From Candidatus Hydrothermarchaeum profundi (GTDB taxonomy: Archaea > Hydrothermarchaeota > Hydrothermarchaeia > Hydrothermarchaeales > Hydrothermarchaeaceae), in NCBI GenBank assembly GCA_002011125.2, contig MTMF02000009.1, forward strand, positions 299,906 to 363,905: a DNA stretch of 64,000 nucleotides. The letters run 5' to 3'. The translations under genes were made by a program, and so were the position numbers. Under the pieces are notes generated by a model, which saw only the letters and a list, made by a program, of their open reading frames with translations, searched no databases and was not told where the DNA came from. Positions 17,280 through 24,972 of this stretch are shown here, piece after piece (within the stretch, counting starts at the first letter, position 1; each line of letters starts with the position of its first letter).

Positions 17280-18023
17280 ATGAGTAAAAAGCTTATTATT
17301 TCTGGGGACCGGGTTCATGATGTTGGCTATAGGTACTTTTTAATGGAAGCTGCCTTAAATTTAGGCATTGAAAGATTTAGGGCTGAAAACAGGGTTAACA
17401 AGAAGCAGCAGGTAATTGCCTTCGTTGAAGGTGAAGAAGAGCAGCTTAATGAGTATTTTGAATTTGTTAAATATAATTTTCCTGAAGGCGCAGAGGTCGA
17501 TGATGTTAGGTGGGAGGAATATTCTGGATATATTCCTCGGATCGAGTATTTTGCACTCTTTTTTAATGTCATGCAAACTAGGAAATTTATTGATATTGGT
17601 AGAAGCATCGATGGAAAAATGAGTGCCTCTTTAGGGAAACAGGACAAGATGCTAGAGAAACAAGACATGATGCTGGAAAAACAAGATAAGATGCTAGAGA
17701 AGCAGGACACTATGATAGAGAAACAAGACATGATGCTAGAGAAACAAGATAAGATGCTAGAGAAACAAGACATGATGCTAGAGAAACAAGATAAGATGCT
17801 AGAGAAGCAGGACACTATGATAGAGAAACAAGACATGATGCTAGAGAAACAAGACATGATGGTGGAAAAACAAGACGAAACAATTCGCGTTATAAAAGAG
17901 GAGGGGAGAAAGACGCGGGAAGCTTTTAAAAGCCATTTTGACAGGGATATAGCGAAAATTTATGAAGAAATTAATGAGATAAAGACAACGCTTGCTAAGG
18001 TTATTGAGAAAGTTGGAGCGTAA
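17280..18023 (+). CDS. Acylphosphatase-like domain fused to a heptad-repeat stalk
   Basis: The N-terminal 90 residues resemble acylphosphatase: GDRVHDVGYRYFL holds the substrate-binding arginine, and VIAFVEGEEEQLNEYFEFV and FPEGAEVDDV follow the family pattern. Acylphosphatases cleave carboxyl-phosphates, but here the catalytic role is uncertain. Residues 120-203 are twelve consecutive heptads of the form KQDxMLE, then a charged helical tail. Met and Leu fall in fixed heptad positions, so a long coiled coil is expected. TATA at 17248-17256 lies 24-32 nt before ATG 17280, which favours this start over ATG 17262. I know no characterised protein with this architecture. Confidence 0.8.
   Translation: MSKKLIISGDRVHDVGYRYFLMEAALNLGIERFRAENRVNKKQQVIAFVEGEEEQLNEYFEFVKYNFPEGAEVDDVRWEEYSGYIPRIEYFALFFNVMQTRKFIDIGRSIDGKMSASLGKQDKMLEKQDMMLEKQDKMLEKQDTMIEKQDMMLEKQDKMLEKQDMMLEKQDKMLEKQDTMIEKQDMMLEKQDMMVEKQDETIRVIKEEGRKTREAFKSHFDRDIAKIYEEINEIKTTLAKVIEKVGA
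17637..17888 (+). repeat. Twelve in-frame 21-bp tandem repeats with a 105-bp higher-order unit
   Basis: The 21-bp unit encodes KQDxMxE. The variable residues over the units read K, M, K, T, M, K, M, K, T, M, M(V), then a diverged last copy. Units 1-5 (17637-17741) and 6-10 (17742-17846) are nearly identical blocks of 105 bp, showing a recent five-unit duplication. Confidence 0.95.
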
Positions 18024-18122
18024 AAATCTTACATCGTCTTTAGTTCTGAAATTCCGTTTAGTAGGCTTGTGAGTCATCTAAAATTTAATGGGATTAAGGA
18101 CAGAAGATTGAATTGTGAGGGG

Positions 18123-18776
18123 CTATCTCTCTATTCCTTCCCTGGTATAGCTCGCTTTTACTTTAGTTCTTATACCTCCTCTCACTTTGAAATCCATTTC
18201 TATATGCATCTCTAAGGGATCACTAACCTCAACAAGGTCCTCAAGGATTTTGTTAACCGCGTGCTCATATGCTATGCCAACATTTCTATAGGAAAGTAAG
18301 TAGTATTTAAGGGACTTAAGCTCTATGCATTTCTTGTTCGGGATATAGCGGATTACTAGGTTAGCAAAGTCGGGAAGCCCGGACCATGGACATAGGCTGG
18401 TGAACTCTTCAGTATCTATGAGTACTTCTATTTTTTTCCCTGGATACTGGTAGTCGAATGTCTCCAAGAAATTTTTATTAACTGCTTCAGGCGCCTGTAT
18501 CTCATATGTTAACTTAAACTTCTTTGAAGCCTCTACTATTGAGAACCCTAGTTTCTTTAGCAGCTGCCTCGCCTCTCTGCTGGTGAAATCTTGAGGCTTT
18601 AGTTCTCTGCCGTTTGCATACTTATTCGCCAGCTGTATGATATACCTTGGAGGAAACTGCTCTCCGTCAACCTCTAGATGAAACTTTTTTGAGTAGCTAC
18701 TTTGGGGTATTCCCTTCTTCTTTACCTCTTCTATCGCCTTTAGGATATGTTCTCTCGCTATGTTTTTCGGAATCAT
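18123..18776 (-). CDS. QueF-family nitrile reductase/amidinotransferase with McrA-like N-terminal domain
   Basis: The 217-residue protein joins two domains. Residues 8-82 match the ScoMcrA-type N-terminal head found in modification-dependent restriction enzymes (FHLEVDGEQFPPRYIIQLA, then DFTSREARQLLKKLGFSIV). Residues 100-217 are a QueF T-fold with the catalytic Cys129 in FTSLCPWSGLPDF, Asp136, and ELKSLKYY (152-159), then EHAVNKIL and FKVRGGI. QueF reduces preQ0 to preQ1; archaeal QueF-like proteins make archaeosine from preQ0-tRNA. ELKSLKYY fits the bacterial NADPH-binding consensus, so a reductase role remains open. ATG 18776 is chosen; an in-frame TTG at 18809 is the alternative. Confidence 0.8.
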   Translation of the reverse strand: MIPKNIAREHILKAIEEVKKKGIPQSSYSKKFHLEVDGEQFPPRYIIQLANKYANGRELKPQDFTSREARQLLKKLGFSIVEASKKFKLTYEIQAPEAVNKNFLETFDYQYPGKKIEVLIDTEEFTSLCPWSGLPDFANLVIRYIPNKKCIELKSLKYYLLSYRNVGIAYEHAVNKILEDLVEVSDPLEMHIEMDFKVRGGIRTKVKASYTREGIER

Positions 18777-18855
18777 GACAAATTCCCGCTCTTTATTAGA
18801 GTATTTCAAGTTTTCCTTGCTAATAAGCTTACTTTAGTTAATGGTATAACACCTT

Positions 18856-19320
18856 ATGAGAACGTTAACAAGGTTTGAGGAGAGTAGTGAAAGAATGTTG
18901 AAATATTTTTCTTTAGATTCTAAGATAAAGGGATCAATAAAACAAAAAATGAGAAAAATACTTGAAAACATACCAGAAATTCAATTTGCATATATTCATG
19001 GCTCATTTCTGAGCGATAAATTTAGAGATATCGATGTAGCTGTTTATTTTGAGGCTGCATACGACAAAAAAAAGCTTTTAAAAAAAGAACTTGAGCTTGA
19101 GGAACTTCTGAGTAGAGAACTAGGTTACCCTGCAGATGTCAGAGCGCTTAATAGCTCCCCCCTCTCCTTTAGATTTAATGTGATAAAGTTTGGGGAGGTG
19201 GTTTTCAGTAAAAATGAGGATCTGAGAAGCGACTTTGAAGCTATGATTATTTCACGATATCATGACTTTGCCTACTTCAGGAGGCTTTACATGAAGGAGG
19301 CTCTTGGTATTGAAATATAA
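18856..19320 (+). CDS. MntA-like nucleotidyltransferase (antitoxin of a HEPN pair)
   Basis: The 154-residue minimal nucleotidyltransferase shows the active-site pattern YIHGSFLSDKFRDIDVAVYF (GSx with DxD) near residues 48-67. In MntA/HepT systems MntA AMPylates the HEPN toxin at a tyrosine and neutralises it. Its last bases overlap the HEPN gene that follows, as in known modules. ATG 18856 has no clear Shine-Dalgarno site. Confidence 0.88.
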   Translation: MRTLTRFEESSERMLKYFSLDSKIKGSIKQKMRKILENIPEIQFAYIHGSFLSDKFRDIDVAVYFEAAYDKKKLLKKELELEELLSRELGYPADVRALNSSPLSFRFNVIKFGEVVFSKNEDLRSDFEAMIISRYHDFAYFRRLYMKEALGIEI

Positions 19321-19744
19321 TCCTGATAAAATTAGAAGAGTCTCTTCGGAGTTATTGAATGCCCTTGATAAGCTCAAAGAGCTGGCAAACCTGCCGAAGG
19401 AAGATTTTTTAAGAGACACCCACAAGGTTGCAAGTGCTAAGTATCATCTTCTTGTTGCTATTGAAGCATCTATAGACATGTGCAACCATTTAATTTCCCA
19501 AAACAGGCTGAGAACACCTGAGGATTACGCCGATACCTTTAGGGTTATGTATGAATATGGCATGTTCTCCGAGGAATTCCTATCTAATCTACTCGCAATG
19601 GTGAGATTCAGAAACCGCCTAGTTCACATCTACTGGGAAATCGATAACAGCCTTGTATATCAAATCCTTAAGGAGGATATCTCTGACCTAGAAGCTTTTA
19701 TGAAATATTTCACCGACTTCCTTAATAGAAGTCAGGAAAGGTGA
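19310..19744 (+). CDS. HepT-like HEPN toxin (RNase)
   Basis: The 144-residue all-helical HEPN protein carries the catalytic Rx4-6H-x-Y motif as RNRLVHIYW near residues 104-112, which places a tyrosine for AMPylation. HEPN toxins cut RNA when released from MntA. TTG 19310 is chosen because AAGGAGG (19294-19300) lies 9 nt before it; TTG 19304 would leave only 3 nt. The start overlaps mntA by 11 nt, so the pair is translationally coupled. Both genes look intact. Confidence 0.88.
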   Translation: MKYNPDKIRRVSSELLNALDKLKELANLPKEDFLRDTHKVASAKYHLLVAIEASIDMCNHLISQNRLRTPEDYADTFRVMYEYGMFSEEFLSNLLAMVRFRNRLVHIYWEIDNSLVYQILKEDISDLEAFMKYFTDFLNRSQER

Positions 19745-19879
19745 GGTCTATATAAAAAAGTCTTAGAAAGTAAGAGTTATTTTAAGACTAAAAAGTTAAT
19801 CTGTAAATGCAACTTTCCAGCGCAGGGCTATAGAAATTGTTTTTTATGAAATGCATTATCTTCAAGGTGAAATGTTAGC

Positions 19880-19946
19880 ACCAGAAGTAAGCTGTTCAGA
19901 GCAGCCAAATGTGCTGATAAAACATTGGATTGAGCTTACTTCTGGT
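19880..19946. repeat. 14-bp perfect inverted repeat, 39-bp spacer
   Basis: ACCAGAAGTAAGCT (19880-19893) is the exact reverse complement of AGCTTACTTCTGGT (19933-19946). It lies between an intact MntA/HepT pair and a decayed one. It could be the ends of a small non-autonomous element or a structured RNA. No coding content was seen inside. Confidence 0.7.
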
Positions 19947-19989
19947 TAAGCTTATTAATTATGAGACATCAAAATACCTAAGGAGTTCC

Positions 19990-20384
19990 ATGAAAGAAAA
20001 AAGAGTAATCAGATACAAGGACAAAATAGATTTCATCGTAAGTAATATTGAATCCATACCAGAAAAACCAAAAGGTGACCTAGAAATAAGCGGGGTATTT
20101 TATAAGCTTCATACATCTATAGAAGCTGTAATGGATCTGGTAGCAAGGGTTTTGAAGGACATTGGAAAAAAATCGAAGACGACTACGCAAACATAGAAGT
20201 TTTAAAGGAATCTGGAATAATAACAGAGAAGCTTGCTGAAAAGTTGAGAAAGTGCAATGGGTTGAGGAACTATCTTGTTCATAGATATAACAAGGTTGAT
20301 GATAAGATAGCATTAGGTTCTGTTAATGAGGTTAAAGAGACTCTCTATGATTTTATAGAGGTTGTGGAGAGGTTTTTAAAGTGA
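19990..20384 (+). pseudogene. HepT-like HEPN gene split by a one-base A-tract indel
   Basis: ATG 19990 (AGGAG at 19981-19985) opens a HEPN frame (KIDFIVSNIESIPEK, LHTSIEAVMDLVARVLKDIG). At the A7 run 20166-20172 the frame breaks. Reading on in the next frame gives DDYANIEVLKESGIITEKLA and the catalytic RNYLVHRY, ending at TGA 20382. One more A (A8) would restore a full HEPN of about 131 residues. Either a sequencing error or a real loss; see the companion nucleotidyltransferase. Confidence 0.75.
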
Positions 20385-20386
20385 AC

Positions 20387-20777
20387 TTGAAAAAAATAAA
20401 AAAAAGATCTCAAATTTCTGAGGGATTATGAGGTAATCCTCTACCGATCCTATATAACAGGGGAGTTTAGATCTGGATCAGATATTGATGTCGCAGTAAT
20501 AACTAGGATTAGAGATTATGATAAAAACATAAGGCTTTTGAAGAGTTTTATAGGGAAAACCAAACCGATCTATGACATAAGAATATTTGAGCTTCTTACG
20601 CTTAAGCTGAAGGCATCTGTGATGAGCGACTATCTAGTTATTTATGGCGATGAACTGGAGATATCAGAATATTTCTATTATTATAGAAAACTGTGGAACG
20701 ACCAAAAGCACAGGATACTAGGAGGATATTATAAAAGCTATAATGAGAAAATAGCTGCTATAAAATCTGGACGATAG
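20387..20777 (+). pseudogene. Degenerate MntA-like nucleotidyltransferase with an A-tract frameshift
   Basis: TTG 20387 follows the HEPN stop by 2 nt. Removing one A from the A8 run at 20398-20405 joins the start to a nucleotidyltransferase frame: VILYRSYITGEF then SDIDVAVI, running to TAG 20775. The order is HEPN first, the reverse of the neighbouring pair. Canonical MntA has a glycine before the serine (GS); here it is Arg (YRSY). The active site is therefore likely degenerate even if the frame is repaired. Confidence 0.65.
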
Positions 20778-21049
20778 CCTTTTTTCTAATTGAGGACTAC
20801 AATAAAAATAAGTGAAAGGTTAAGCTTAATTTATACACGTTTTCCAAAATATTTGTGATTGCATACCGGAATTAGGGTTAGGCTTATAATTAAGAGGCTG
20901 GAGGAGTAGAAGGGTTTGAAAAGGTTTACTGGTTCAGACGAGGAAGGAATACTCAATGGACCCTTACCCTTGGCAATATATTACTCTATACTTTGTTAAG
21001 CAAATATAATCCATAATGTTTATATATAAATTGCTTATTTTATTTGCAT

Positions 21050-22405
21050 ATGGAAAAAGACTATATCATAAATTATCTTAAAACGAAAAACTACTGGTGG
21101 ACTAAGAGAAAAGTTGAGCCAGAAGATAAAGGAATTCTAAGGAAAGAGTATATCAAAGCAATCGAAGAGATGTTTAAGTACGAGAGGATAGTAGCACTTT
21201 CTGGATTAAGAAGGTCTGGGAAGACAACAATATTGTTTCAAGTTATCGATGATTTAATCAAAAAGGTTGACCCAGAAAAGATCGTGTATTTTAAAATAGA
21301 TGATTTGATTGAAAAAATAAATGACCTGCATGACGTAATAAAAATATATCAGGAAATTACTGGAAGGGACCCGATAAAAGAGGAAATTTTCTTTTTTATT
21401 GACGAGTTACACTTTTTGAAAAACTGGCAGATTCAGGTGAAATACTATATCGATGCCCACGCAAAAAGCAAGTTTATAGTATCTGGGTCTTCAAAAACAC
21501 TCCTTTACAGGGATGCTTCTGAGAGTCTTGCAGGGCGTATAAAGTTTATAGACGTCTTCCCTTTGACATTTAAAGAGTTTTTAGAATTCAACGGCATAGA
21601 AATTAAGACTTCTATAGATTTTCTTGATTACGAGAAAATGAAAGATTTTTACTATGATTTGATAACTCAAAAAGAACAGATATTATATTATTTTAATCGG
21701 TATATGGAAATAGGCGGTTTTCCAGAATGGTTCAAAATTAAAAACCTTTCTTCTTGGTATAAAACCCTTGAGGATTACATTTCCTTAATACTGTTTAAAG
21801 ACATCGTCAGTGTGTTTAAAATTAAAGATCCTCTACTACTCGAAAAGATGGTTAAAGAAATTGCACAGCTTTCGACAAACAGATTCAGCTATCTTGGGCT
21901 TTCCAAGAGGCTGGATGCAGATAGAGAAACTATAAAGCTTTACCTCTTCTATCTTAAAAGTTCTATGCTTATTTTTACAGCAGAAGTGTATTCAACAACC
22001 AAGAGAATGCGGGAGATGAAAGAAAAAAAAATCTATTTCTGGGAAGAGGGGCTTAGGAAAGCATTAACGCTGGATACTGTTGAAGCCAAGGCTGTGGAAA
22101 ATATTGTTGCTTGGCATCTCATAAAGAAAGGGCTTGAATCTAAGACATTCTTCACTCCATTTTACTGGAAAAATAGGCATGAAGTTGATTTTGTGTTCGA
22201 TGACTCAAAACACATAACGGCAGTAGAAGTGAAATACAGGTCAGAGATATCTAACAGCGACATCAAAGGCCTGCTGGAGTTTATCGGAAAATTCAATCTT
22301 GAAAAGGCCGCGGTAGTAACAAGAGACCTAATTGAGAGAAGAGAGATTGAGGGAAAAGAGATTTTATTCATCCCTGCATGGCTGCTTTTGCTAAGCCTAC
22401 GCTAA
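21050..22405 (+). CDS. AAA+ ATPase with DUF4143-type C-terminal domain
   Basis: The protein has an N-terminal P-loop (SGLRRSGKTTILFQ, near residues 53-66), Walker B IFFFIDELHFLKNW, a sensor SGSSKTLL, and a C-terminal PD-(D/E)XK-like DUF4143 region (KNRHEVDFVFDD...TAVEVKY). Such archaeal ATPases are common near mobile and toxin genes; their substrates are unknown. TATATATAAA at about 21020-21029 lies 21-30 nt before ATG 21050, which decides this start over TTG 21044. It is a distant paralogue of the ATPases at 44.9 and 48.7 kb. Confidence 0.87.
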   Translation: MEKDYIINYLKTKNYWWTKRKVEPEDKGILRKEYIKAIEEMFKYERIVALSGLRRSGKTTILFQVIDDLIKKVDPEKIVYFKIDDLIEKINDLHDVIKIYQEITGRDPIKEEIFFFIDELHFLKNWQIQVKYYIDAHAKSKFIVSGSSKTLLYRDASESLAGRIKFIDVFPLTFKEFLEFNGIEIKTSIDFLDYEKMKDFYYDLITQKEQILYYFNRYMEIGGFPEWFKIKNLSSWYKTLEDYISLILFKDIVSVFKIKDPLLLEKMVKEIAQLSTNRFSYLGLSKRLDADRETIKLYLFYLKSSMLIFTAEVYSTTKRMREMKEKKIYFWEEGLRKALTLDTVEAKAVENIVAWHLIKKGLESKTFFTPFYWKNRHEVDFVFDDSKHITAVEVKYRSEISNSDIKGLLEFIGKFNLEKAAVVTRDLIERREIEGKEILFIPAWLLLLSLR

Positions 22406-22529
22406 AAAGGGATGATAAAGGACGGTCTTGTACGCCTTCTACTATAAGCTCCCATTCAAATTCCGGATCTAGGGTTCGTATGGTTTTTTCGATTCTCATC
22501 GCTTTTTCTAAATGCTTTTCTTTTTTCAC
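22368..22529 (-). CDS. Possible small protein, unassigned
   Basis: An antisense frame of 53 codons starts at GTG 22529 (KKEKHLEKAMRIEKTIRT...) and runs into the 3' end of the ATPase gene, stopping at 22368. The composition looks coding, with EFEWELIVEGVQDRP in the middle. It may be a 5' fragment of a gene cut off when the ATPase locus arrived. No family recognised and no clear ribosome-binding site. Confidence 0.3.
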   Translation of the reverse strand: MKKEKHLEKAMRIEKTIRTLDPEFEWELIVEGVQDRPLSSLFSVGLAKAAMQG

Positions 22530-22572
22530 CGCAAAGCTTTAATATCCTATTGCTAGGATAAGGCAAATTTAG

Positions 22573-22944
22573 GTGAGGAATAAGTTGAGGTGTAGTCACA
22601 GAGACTCTGGAAAGGATTGGTTTCCACGCTTGGATAACAAGATTTCCTCTCCTCATCCGGTATGCGGGGGATGTGGCGCCGTTAAGAACATCGGAGATAG
22701 AGGGAAGAAGCTCGGCTACTACGTTAATACGCTTTACGAGATCAAAGAATACCTGGAGGAGAGAAAGAAAGGAAAGATAACTGAAGCCCAGGTTAGGCTC
22801 ATAACCAAGAGGCTAGAGAAGGTAGAGGGATTTGAAGATGTCTACTGGTTTAGACGCTCAACGCAGAAAGACATTTTCGTAGAGGCTGTGAATAGATATA
22901 CGGGACTATCTCCGAGTTTCATAGAATCCTTCCTAGCCAGCTGA
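22573..22944 (+). CDS. Conserved archaeal-type zinc-binding protein, unknown
   Basis: The 123-residue protein begins KLRCSHRDSGKDWFPRLDN and has CGGCGAVKNIGDRG, so Cys/His positions could bind one zinc. The C-terminal half is helical and charged. GTG 22573 is used; TTG 22585 is an alternative. A TATA-like TTTAATATC lies about 27-35 nt upstream. I cannot name a function. Confidence 0.65.
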   Translation: MRNKLRCSHRDSGKDWFPRLDNKISSPHPVCGGCGAVKNIGDRGKKLGYYVNTLYEIKEYLEERKKGKITEAQVRLITKRLEKVEGFEDVYWFRRSTQKDIFVEAVNRYTGLSPSFIESFLAS

Positions 22945-23144
22945 ATCGACCTGTATGGAGGAATGAGAAGAGGCTGGTTTGGTGTAGCTTAGGGTATCGT
23001 CGATATTAAAAACTGGAAGATTGCGGGTATATCTTAGAACTTAGCTTTATCTGGCCAAAAATCGGTATCGGTTTCTTCAGAGGTGTACGACGGCATAATA
23101 ACAGCATATATTTCTAGTGGCTACGAAATTCAAGGGATTCAAAG

Positions 23145-23386
23145 CTTGATGCAGATCTGAGGTCGCTTCCTCATGAAGTTATACCTCGCACCTTGGAGAT
23201 ATTAGTCAAAGCGCTAGAACTATATGCAAGAAATGGAGGAAGCTGCATTATTTTGACTCTTTTCATGTTGCTACATCAATAATATTAGAGTTGCCCTTGA
23301 TTACTAGCGACAGGTATATCCTGAAAAACTCTGAATCCCTAGGTTTAAAGGCAATTGCTCTGGGAAAGGTGGAAGAATTTTTGTAA
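23145..23386 (+). pseudogene. VapC (PIN-domain) remnant
   Basis: A fragment reads LDADLRSLPHEVIPRTLEIL, then shifts frame near 23230 and continues KLHYFDSFHVATSII and LPLITSDRYILKNSESLGLK, ending at TAA 23384. DSFHVA and LITSDRYI are typical of the C-terminal half of PIN toxins. No N-terminal Asp motif or antitoxin is visible, so this is a dead fragment. The stretch 22945-23144 holds nothing else that I can support. Confidence 0.7.
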
Positions 23387-23444
23387 AAAACCATGCTCCA
23401 GGGAACATAGAAAATAGTAAGAGAAGCATGCTCAAGTAGCAAAA

Positions 23445-23453
23445 CTTTTATAG
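23445..23453 (+). promoter_or_regulatory. TATA box of the wzz-like gene
   Basis: CTTTTATAG lies 27-35 nt before ATG 23480, at the head of the glycan cassette. Confidence 0.5.
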
Positions 23454-23479
23454 CTGCCTCGTTAAATTGCAACTCTAGC

Positions 23480-24676
23480 ATGGAAGAATATGAGGTTTCT
23501 CTTAAGGACTATATTGATGTTATTTGGAAGGAGAAAATAATCATAGCAATAATCTTAGCCTTGTCACTTGTTTCAGCACTGATTTTCTCTATCATGCAAC
23601 CTAATGTGTATGAAACTCGTACTACCTTAATGATCACTCCAAGGATAGCCGAGGAGCTTGAGGGAGCCCAAGCTACTGCTACTGTGCCTAGTTTTTATAT
23701 ATCTCCTGAGACCTATGAGAAGCTCGCGGTTACTAATGACATACTGGTTGGGATAATTAAGGAGCTACAGCTGAAGGGGAATAGCGAGGAGTTGACCGTA
23801 GAGGCTCTAAGGAGTATGATGACGCCTAGGATAGAGATGGCTGAGAAAGGTAAAACGCTACTACCCTTGCTTACCATGAAGGTGAAAGGCACCAACCCTG
23901 AGGAGCTGAGAGATATCGCCGATGCCTGGGGGAGACTTTTCATAGAGAAGAACACTGAACTGTTATCCACTAGGACGGCTCAGTCTTACGAGTTTATCTC
24001 TGAGAGATTTGAGGAGGTCAGCAACGATCTCAGAAAGAAGGAAGAGGAGAAAATAAAGTATATGGAGGAAAATCCCCTGAGCACTCTTCAGACCGAGCTA
24101 ACTGTGGCGAAAACGACATATGAGGAGCGGCTAAGCATGCTTGACGCTAAGAGGAGGGAGCTGAACGAGAGCGCGGCAAGGCTTAAGAGCTTGGAAGAAG
24201 AGATAAAGGATGAGCCAGAGTTCCTCCAATGGAGTGCTCCATCCGCGTCTTGGATCGTTACTGCTGAGGCTCTGAAGAACCCCACCTATTTCTCATTGAA
24301 AGAAAGCATAATAGAGACCAAGGTATTCATAGACACTACCAAGGGTGAGATCTCATATCTAGAGGAAGAGGTCCGCAAGCTCAAGTCTGAGATAGATGAA
24401 AAGGAAGCCAGAATAAACGAGATCCAAATAATCTTGGACAGGATGGATAGGGAGATTTCTTCTCTTAAGTCTGCCTACGATTTCCTCTCTGACAAGCTTT
24501 TAGAAGCAAGGATAGCTAAGGAAGAACAGCTACAATCAATAAAGATCGTTGAAGAGCCTGTCGTGCCACAAGTCCCCACCGGGCCTTCGAAAATACTCAA
24601 CATCGCTATCGCCAGTATATTAGGGTTGTTTGTCGGCATCTTTGCAGCATTTTTCAAGAATTACATGGAAGAATGA
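23480..24676 (+). CDS. Wzz-like polysaccharide chain-length determinant
   Basis: The 398-residue protein has the Wzz/PCP layout. A membrane segment at about residues 19-40 (IIIAIILALSLVSALIFSIM) is followed by a long external region rich in coiled coil (residues 180-350), a Pro-rich lead-in (VPQVPTGPSK) and a second membrane segment at about 373-392. PCP proteins set polymer length with a Wzy polymerase. There is no C-terminal kinase domain. It opens the glycan cassette. Base composition is closer to the housekeeping genes than to the A/T-rich genes downstream. Confidence 0.9.
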   Translation: MEEYEVSLKDYIDVIWKEKIIIAIILALSLVSALIFSIMQPNVYETRTTLMITPRIAEELEGAQATATVPSFYISPETYEKLAVTNDILVGIIKELQLKGNSEELTVEALRSMMTPRIEMAEKGKTLLPLLTMKVKGTNPEELRDIADAWGRLFIEKNTELLSTRTAQSYEFISERFEEVSNDLRKKEEEKIKYMEENPLSTLQTELTVAKTTYEERLSMLDAKRRELNESAARLKSLEEEIKDEPEFLQWSAPSASWIVTAEALKNPTYFSLKESIIETKVFIDTTKGEISYLEEEVRKLKSEIDEKEARINEIQIILDRMDREISSLKSAYDFLSDKLLEARIAKEEQLQSIKIVEEPVVPQVPTGPSKILNIAIASILGLFVGIFAAFFKNYMEE

Positions 24677-24753
24677 GTATTGATCTATTTTTCCTATTAG
24701 CTATATGATAATATCTCCAGTATATTTCAGTAGGAGTAGTTATAAGCATAAAG

Positions 24754-24767
24754 TTTTTTTACGTTTT
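24754..24767 (+). terminator. T-tract terminator after the wzz-like gene
   Basis: Two T runs (24754-24760 and 24764-24768) follow the stop of the Wzz-like gene by about 80 nt in an otherwise gene-free stretch. This is the form of archaeal intrinsic terminators. Confidence 0.3.
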
Positions 24768-24972
24768 TAAAGATCAGTTATTCATGCTCAGAAGGAGTTG
24801 AGAGTAATTGAGTGGAAGCTTAAAATCTCTCATATCTAATACACACAAACTACAATGGCTTTATTATAGAGGAGTTATAAATTAAAAACCGTTCATAGTT
24901 CATAACGGCTTATCAATTTTATATATTCAGGTATATAAATAAGTTATGATATTTCTAGGAGGTAGAAGAATT

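Noticed and set aside
17327-17857. Long minus-strand ORF rich in MSCFS repeats
   Set aside because: It is the antisense of the 21-bp heptad repeats, whose periodicity keeps the opposite strand open. The plus strand has the promoter and the recognisable acylphosphatase-like domain.
17637-17888. CRISPR-like periodic array
   Set aside because: The 21-bp units are contiguous, in frame and lack spacers, so this is a coding tandem repeat.
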